From: Bacteroidales bacterium UBA4772
GTDB lineage: Bacteria; Bacteroidota; Bacteroidia; Bacteroidales; VadinHA17
Direction: 5' to 3'
Length of the DNA stretch: 64,000 nt
Assembly (NCBI GenBank): GCA_002403305.1
Contig: DHHM01000017.1
Span: 32,219 to 96,218, forward strand
The notes beneath the pieces were generated by a model, which ran no database searches, was not told where the DNA came from, and was given only the letters and a program-made list of their open reading frames with translations. Position 1 is the stretch's first letter; each line of letters begins with the position of its first letter. Of the stretch, positions 58,850-64,000 are shown one piece after another. A program made the position numbers and the translations under genes.

Positions 58850-60346
58850 TTACTTCGAACTTACGTGGCTGAAATAAATACTATTTGAAAGCTGCGGTGA
58901 TCCGCCATAAGAGCCCTTCGGTGCAATAACCGTCAGTTGGTCTCCCACTTTAATGCCTTTGTCAGCTATCAGGTATTTTCTATCGTCACCAGTTGCACCA
59001 TAACCCGGATAACAGCCATACACGTAGATTTCACTGTCGCCGTCTTTCAAATAAAGATTACCATATGTATCACTGGTAATCGATGTAATTTCACCGGTTA
59101 CCATAAAGTAGGTACTGGCATCGTCAGGTTTAGTCAGCACCTCTGCAATGGTTGCCGTTGTTACAGGAATAGAGCTTTCCAATACAGCAGAGCTTACTTG
59201 TGGATTTCCATTATATGCGGCACGTTTTCCGACAATAGTGATGATGTCACCCACTTTTAAACCTTTGGTACTGAAATCCTGAATACCATATACATAGACC
59301 TCACCTGAGAAATCTCTCAGGTATAAATTGCCATATGTGGGATTGGTAATACTGGTTATCACACCTGCCAGGCGATACTGAGTGTCACCAACTTCAGCCG
59401 CAAGAAACTCGGCAATAGATGCCTCCACAATCGCTCCTGTCTGGCTAAGTGATGTTTGTGAAGAATAGTCTTTAGTCCCGTCAGTGGTATGGAATGTGAT
59501 TGTGGTTCCGCGGTCTCCGCCTGTATTGGCAGAGGCTTTGAATTTCACAACAGCATACGTTCCTTCCGATTGAATGGAGGAAATTGACAACCAGGATTCG
59601 GCATCTTCAGGAATTTCTACCGATACGCCTTGTCCTTTGCAGGTAAGGTATGCAATAAATTCACCACCTTCGATAGGAAGTACTGCGTTTTCAACAGAAT
59701 CAACTTTAATCAGTGATTTGTTGATTGTGATAACCGTTACATTTACCAATTCCACCGTTGATCCGTAGGTAGTTTTTGGTCCCTGAACAGTTACTTCATC
59801 GCCCACCTCAAGTCCTAAACTCAAAAAGTTTTTCGTACCACCCTTCGCATCAAGAGTACCATAGATATAAATAGAACCTGTTGCATCCTCCAAGTACCAG
59901 TTACCGTAAGTTGTGTTGGTAATTGCTGTACAAACCCCGGTTACCTGATAGGTCTTGCTGTCTGGTCCGGCAATTACATCCGCACAGGTGGCAGTTTCAA
60001 TTGTTGCCAGACCCTGGATGACGTTTACTCTCTGAGTTTTGTCTCCACATTGAATTTTTACCTCTCCGGTGCGACCATCCAGGGTAGATTCAGCTGAAAA
60101 CGTAAGCGTTGATTCACCGGCACTGCCAGAGGTTGAAGAGATAGTCAGCCATTGTAAACTGTTCTCTACTGTCCAGCTATCATTGGCTGTTACGGTAATG
60201 GATGTAGAACCACCCGCTACCGGGATAGACACGTATGACGACGATACCTGAATTTCATCAAGCAACGTCACAGAGAATTCATCGTCACAGCTTATCATCA
60301 GGGCAACTGACGCGATGAATAATGGGAAAAAGTATTTTAATTTCAT
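58850..60346 (-). CDS. BACON lipoprotein with three OB-fold-like repeats
   Basis: The ATG at 60346 (MKLKYFFPLFIASVALMISC) gives a 498-residue lipoprotein; the upstream in-frame start at 60406 would run under the preceding gene. Residues about 30-110 are a BACON-type sandwich (SSSYVSIPVAGGSTSITVTANDSWTV). Three repeats of about 90 residues follow, each with a YQVTGxxTxITNTTYGNxYLxDxxGxIYVYG core and then GLKVGDxxTVxGPKxxYGGxPQL; this is an OB-fold pattern used in secreted Bacteroidota proteins. A second BACON-like segment lies between repeats one and two. It sits 17 nt after the receptor gene in the same operon. Ligand and role are unknown. Confidence 0.82.
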   Translation of the reverse strand: MKLKYFFPLFIASVALMISCDDEFSVTLLDEIQVSSSYVSIPVAGGSTSITVTANDSWTVENSLQWLTISSTSGSAGESTLTFSAESTLDGRTGEVKIQCGDKTQRVNVIQGLATIETATCADVIAGPDSKTYQVTGVCTAITNTTYGNWYLEDATGSIYIYGTLDAKGGTKNFLSLGLEVGDEVTVQGPKTTYGSTVELVNVTVITINKSLIKVDSVENAVLPIEGGEFIAYLTCKGQGVSVEIPEDAESWLSISSIQSEGTYAVVKFKASANTGGDRGTTITFHTTDGTKDYSSQTSLSQTGAIVEASIAEFLAAEVGDTQYRLAGVITSITNPTYGNLYLRDFSGEVYVYGIQDFSTKGLKVGDIITIVGKRAAYNGNPQVSSAVLESSIPVTTATIAEVLTKPDDASTYFMVTGEITSITSDTYGNLYLKDGDSEIYVYGCYPGYGATGDDRKYLIADKGIKVGDQLTVIAPKGSYGGSPQLSNSIYFSHVSSK

Positions 60347-60363
60347 ATTGCCTGTACTTTTTA

Positions 60364-63300
60364 TTAGTTGAAAATATATTTGATGCCGATTAAAGCATAC
60401 CAGCACTGACCCAATGTGTAGCTTGGTGTGAAGGTTTTGGTATCACCATTGATTGAAGAGGGTGTGGAGAATGTAGCCACACCATCAGCATCCACACCTT
60501 CATATTTGAGAATACGAGCTTCCGAACCGATTGCCGGATTCAGATATTTGCCGACGCCCCATTCAGAATTAAACAGGTTCAACATATTTTTGAGATCGAG
60601 GCTAAGTTGCAGCCTGTGTTTGTCTTTGCCTGCAATAAAAACAAAATCGTGTTTGTAGCCAAAGTCAATGCGATGAACCCAGGGAGAGTAAACGCTATAG
60701 GGCTCTGCATATTCCCCCTGGTGATTTTTCAAATAACTATTGGCATGAACATAGTCCATAAAGCGGGTTTTGTCGTCTGCCGAAACAAATCGGAATTGAT
60801 TGCTTTCCACATCAGCGTCGGTAGGAACATAGATTGCATCGTAGTTGTAACCGTCACTGTTGATATCGTTAATCATCATGTATGAGTATTTTGCTCCACC
60901 ATGCCATGCTTCATAGATAAAGCTATAGTGATTACCGCTCTTATCGTGGGTAGTAAGTGAAGCCACCAGACGATCGGGTGTGGTGTATTGGGAATTATGC
61001 AATCTGATGAAGTTGGGGCCTTCCACCGTGGGCACGTATGTAAATGCAGATTCTGCATTAGATCCCGGCATACCTGTTACATCTTTGGAAACTATGTGTG
61101 TATAGGCAGCTAACACGCTGATCCATTCTGCCGGTTGAGCATCGAAGGTAATGTTGCCTGACCAGCCATAACCGAGGCTTGTGTTTTCCAGCATAAAGGC
61201 TTTTGTGGTGGTACGATAACCGGCAGGATAAATCGGACGATTGTCAGCACCGTTGAAACGGGCGAAACCACCTACATTTGGAATACTCCAGTCAGAAATA
61301 GTAACACCGTTGATTGTTTTGTTGTAAATTCCTTCTACCGTTACAGAGAATGGGAAAGATGTTTTAAGTGCGTAGTCAACAGCAAGTGACGTTTTCCATA
61401 CTTGCGGCATTTTGAAATTTGGATCTACAGCCGCAATAGCAGAAGGAACTGTCCCATCTTCAGGAGAAATCGTTGAAGGATATCCCAATGATGTTAACTT
61501 ATCATAAAGTGCAGCAATATTGGCATTTCCGTTAGCATCAGTTACAAGACCGCCGGCAAATTCATCCATTGTGAAACCATTTGTTGCTGCGTTCGCTGCA
61601 TTTATCTGTGCCTGATACTGTACCATTCCACCGTTGGTAGGCATATTGGTGAAGAATACAAGCGGTAAATTACCGGCGAAAAGACCGGTACCTCCACGAA
61701 CTTTCAGGCTCTTATCGCCAAATGTATCCCACGCAAAACCTATGCGGGGAGAGATTATGAGATTTGCTGCAGGCCATTTTCCTGTATTGATATGACGACC
61801 TGAATAATCAAGGTCAAGAATAGCTTTGTTTGTTATCAAATCATTATTGTCGAAGAAAAGCCCATCGATACGAAGTCCATACGAAAGTTTGAAATTTGCA
61901 GCTACGCTCCAATCATCTTGCCCGTAAACTCCAATTTTGTTTGTTCTTATGCGGGCTGCAGGATTGCTCTCTCCACCATAACCATAAGTTAAGTTTACAA
62001 TTTCAGGTGTTCCTTCGTTTAAGAAGTCGTCAAGACTTGTATAGCGATAGTATCCTGTACCGTTACGCATATAAGCATTATCTGCCATTTTATATTCGTA
62101 GGCTACTCCACCTACAATTTTATGACTGCCAAAATAGTATGTGAGTTCGTCTTTGATATTCCAAACGTTGTTGTGAACAGCATTGTTCCAGGTGAAAAGC
62201 TCATAACCTAAAGAGAGGTAGGCTTGTCCATCTTTCAAAATATCAATAAATGGGAATTCATCGGAAGTAGATCCGCGCAAATCGTCAAGTTTTGAGAATG
62301 TTGCCAATAACTGGTTAGATAAGTTATCGGACAAACGGCTGTTTAAGTCAAAAGAGAATGAATTGACAAGATTGTTCATCGAATACATCGAATTTGCATA
62401 CGACATTGAGGCCTGCGACATTCTTGCCTCGGACATACGGGTACCTCCGTCCATAGATGAAGCGTTTGGCGGGTTATAGTAGAGGTTTTTCGTGTAGTTA
62501 TAACGCAAGGCCAGACGATGTTTGTCTGTGATATTCCAATCCAGGCGAGCAAGAAGCTTGTAGTTGTTTTCATCTGCAGGGAAATTTGTAAACGATCCCG
62601 TTTCATACCCATACTTACTATCAACATAATCAGAAACTGCCTGAAGATCGCTTACTGTTGTGCGTGAAATAAAATTGTCCGGATCAGCAACACCATCCGT
62701 TGAAGCTCTCCAACGAGTGACAACGGTTGGTGTTTTAGCCATTTCACCGTTTACAAATAAGAACAATTTGTTTTTGATGATAGGTCCACCAAAAGTAAAA
62801 CCATAAGTTGTATTGCGGTCAACCTCACGCGCACCTGGGATTTGCACGCCATTAACAGCATCACCGCGCATGTTTTCATTTCTGTGATAAGAATAGGCAC
62901 TGGCTTTGAAGGTATTTGTACCGGATTTTGTGATAGCGTTTACACCACCACCAATAAAGTTAGTCTGACGAACATCATACGGAGCGATTACAACCTGTAA
63001 TTCCTGGATAGCTTCAATAGAAATAGGGTTGCCTCCACCGGGAAGAGCAGAACTCAAACCGAAGTTGTTGTTGAAATTAGCTCCATCCACTGTAAAGTTA
63101 GCCGTACGACCATCTGAGCCGACAAAGGTCATCCCATTCCCTCCGTAAGGTGAAAGGCGGGTAACATCGATAATACTGCGGCTTACTGTAGGCATATCAG
63201 CTATCTGGGTATTTGAGATATTCGTCACTGCACCGGTTTGCGTGGTATTGAATCTTGATGTCGCGTAACCAATCACGGTAACCTCTGTCATCTCGGTCGT

Positions 63301-63636
63301 GGTTGGTACCATGGTCGAGTTCAGGGTTGTGTTTTCTCCGAGCGACAGGGTAATCTCAGTGTAGCTCTGGGTTTGGTAGCCGATGAAAGTTACATTAACC
63401 GTATATGGTCCTCCGGGACGCATACCCTGGATTGAATACAGACCCTGGCTGTTTGACGCAGCACCATACAGGGTTCCGGAAGGCACGTGGGTTGCAACAA
63501 TAGTGGCACCCGGCAGCGGCTGACCGCCGGCCTCCGTAATCTTGCCAGTGAGAGTTGATGTTGTCACCTGGGCCATCATGGTGGCTGTTCCAATGAACAG
63601 TAACAAGGGCATGAAGATGAATCTTAGTTTTCGCAT
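60364..63636 (-). CDS. Oar-like TonB-dependent outer membrane receptor
   Basis: The protein has 1090 residues and a signal peptide ending in ATMMAQ. A carboxypeptidase-regulatory-like domain (about 28-115, STLTGKITEAGGQPLPGATIVATHVPSGTLYGAASNSQGLYSI) precedes a TonB plug (about 120-235, with SRSIIDVTRLSPYGGNGMTFVGSDGRTANFTVDGANFNNNFG). A very large barrel follows, ending in LGQCWYALIGIKYIFN. The GGxNAITKSGTNTFKASAYSYHRNENM segment is typical of the Oar/OmpA-related type rather than SusC. Such receptors are linked to protein or peptide uptake and adhesion. No SusD is next to it; the OB-fold lipoprotein follows instead. Confidence 0.93.
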   Translation of the reverse strand: MRKLRFIFMPLLLFIGTATMMAQVTTSTLTGKITEAGGQPLPGATIVATHVPSGTLYGAASNSQGLYSIQGMRPGGPYTVNVTFIGYQTQSYTEITLSLGENTTLNSTMVPTTTEMTEVTVIGYATSRFNTTQTGAVTNISNTQIADMPTVSRSIIDVTRLSPYGGNGMTFVGSDGRTANFTVDGANFNNNFGLSSALPGGGNPISIEAIQELQVVIAPYDVRQTNFIGGGVNAITKSGTNTFKASAYSYHRNENMRGDAVNGVQIPGAREVDRNTTYGFTFGGPIIKNKLFLFVNGEMAKTPTVVTRWRASTDGVADPDNFISRTTVSDLQAVSDYVDSKYGYETGSFTNFPADENNYKLLARLDWNITDKHRLALRYNYTKNLYYNPPNASSMDGGTRMSEARMSQASMSYANSMYSMNNLVNSFSFDLNSRLSDNLSNQLLATFSKLDDLRGSTSDEFPFIDILKDGQAYLSLGYELFTWNNAVHNNVWNIKDELTYYFGSHKIVGGVAYEYKMADNAYMRNGTGYYRYTSLDDFLNEGTPEIVNLTYGYGGESNPAARIRTNKIGVYGQDDWSVAANFKLSYGLRIDGLFFDNNDLITNKAILDLDYSGRHINTGKWPAANLIISPRIGFAWDTFGDKSLKVRGGTGLFAGNLPLVFFTNMPTNGGMVQYQAQINAANAATNGFTMDEFAGGLVTDANGNANIAALYDKLTSLGYPSTISPEDGTVPSAIAAVDPNFKMPQVWKTSLAVDYALKTSFPFSVTVEGIYNKTINGVTISDWSIPNVGGFARFNGADNRPIYPAGYRTTTKAFMLENTSLGYGWSGNITFDAQPAEWISVLAAYTHIVSKDVTGMPGSNAESAFTYVPTVEGPNFIRLHNSQYTTPDRLVASLTTHDKSGNHYSFIYEAWHGGAKYSYMMINDINSDGYNYDAIYVPTDADVESNQFRFVSADDKTRFMDYVHANSYLKNHQGEYAEPYSVYSPWVHRIDFGYKHDFVFIAGKDKHRLQLSLDLKNMLNLFNSEWGVGKYLNPAIGSEARILKYEGVDADGVATFSTPSSINGDTKTFTPSYTLGQCWYALIGIKYIFN

Positions 63637-63856
63637 GATTGGAAAAGTTAGAAGGTTTATGGTTGTTGTTCGTTGTAAATTATTTATGATTAGATAATTG
63701 CGATAGATGAGTCTTGCCCCGGAGGCAGATCGTTAAATTACTGTTACGCAAAGAATAAGTTAGAATTGACATTTCGTAATTATTAACAACTTTTTAACGC
63801 GTTTTGAATAGGTTATGAGTCTTTTCGTTTTTTGGCGCCCCGTAGCGGGCCTGATA

Positions 63857-64000
63857 ATCGAGTAGGAGGAAAATGAAATAGGTTTCCTCCTATTTCATTT
63901 TCCGACCTCTCACACCACCGTACGTACGGGTCTCGTATACGGCGGTTCCCTAAGATACAACTTGCACCTGAATGATGATTGTTGCTGGTGAGGTTGTTTT
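63857..64000 (-). mobile_element. 3' end of a group II intron (domains V and VI), running off the window
   Basis: On the minus strand, 63946-63914 reads ACCGCCGTATACGAGACC then CGTACGTACGGTGGT. This is a 33-nt hairpin with a two-nucleotide CG bulge, the form of domain V. It is followed by GTGTGAGAGG and a 15-bp hairpin (GGAAAATGAAATAGG/CCTATTTCATTTTCC, 63868-63903) in the place of domain VI, ending near CTACTCGAT at about 63857. Reading leftward from 64000, the frame ...RCKLYLREPPYTRPVRTVV could be the tail annotated on some intron-encoded reverse transcriptases. The reverse transcriptase itself would lie beyond the window. The 63637-63856 spacer is the leader of the Oar-like gene. Confidence 0.75.

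Overview
The window reads as a chromosome segment of a Bacteroidota bacterium, probably Bacteroidales-like. This rests on several independent signs: SusC/Oar-type TonB receptors with an N-terminal carboxypeptidase-regulatory domain, a DUF4249 partner lipoprotein, BACON domains, many lipoproteins, a bifunctional HisB, and repeated matches to the Bacteroidota promoter (-7 TAnnTTTG, often with an upstream TTTG). No species can be named from the sequence alone.

Layout. 1-3.4 kb: the end of a GH94 phosphorylase, a GH9 cellulase lipoprotein and an exported dipeptide epimerase. 3.6-6.9 kb: a small regulator/membrane-protein pair, folB, glnS and a tRNA-Gln(CTG). 6.9-14.4 kb: an AT-rich island. It lies between the intact tRNA-Gln and a 42-bp repeat of the tRNA 3' half, and carries a secreted CHSYAW-type protein split by an in-frame stop, a TonB receptor/DUF4249 pair, gene fragments and an IS3-family element. 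14.7-30.1 kb: envelope and housekeeping genes (beta-barrel protein, lipoproteins, acyP, PBP1A-type enzyme, M48 protease, hflKC, mscL, dodecin, lysM/kbp, tcdA, tatD-like, gltX). 30.3-36.1 kb: threonine catabolism (tdh, kbl), with an AMP-forming ligase, an acyl carrier protein and a second Kbl-like synthase in between. 36.2-47.2 kb: the ilvD-B-N-C-leuA-C-D-B-pheA operon. 47.2-54.2 kb: hisG-D-C-B-H-A-F plus a damaged hisI. 54.2-55.7 kb: a TrpB-like gene. 55.9-64 kb: a class II ribonucleotide reductase, an OB-fold lipoprotein and an Oar-like receptor, all on the minus strand, then the 3' end of a group II intron that runs off the window.

The most striking regulatory signal is a set of three short leader peptides, each followed by a strong intrinsic terminator. 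An Ile/Leu-rich one precedes ilvD, one with four consecutive His codons precedes hisG, and a Trp-Arg-Trp one precedes the TrpB-like gene. These look like ribosome-mediated attenuators that read the supply of the amino acid made by the operon behind each.

The second theme is gene erosion. hisI has lost the CHTG-type zinc-site segment and the whole HisE domain. Only the first codons of a second isopropylmalate/citramalate synthase survive between leuD and leuB. The island holds a nonsense-split gene, a nonsense-mutated transposase orfA, and two unrelated gene fragments joined head to head.
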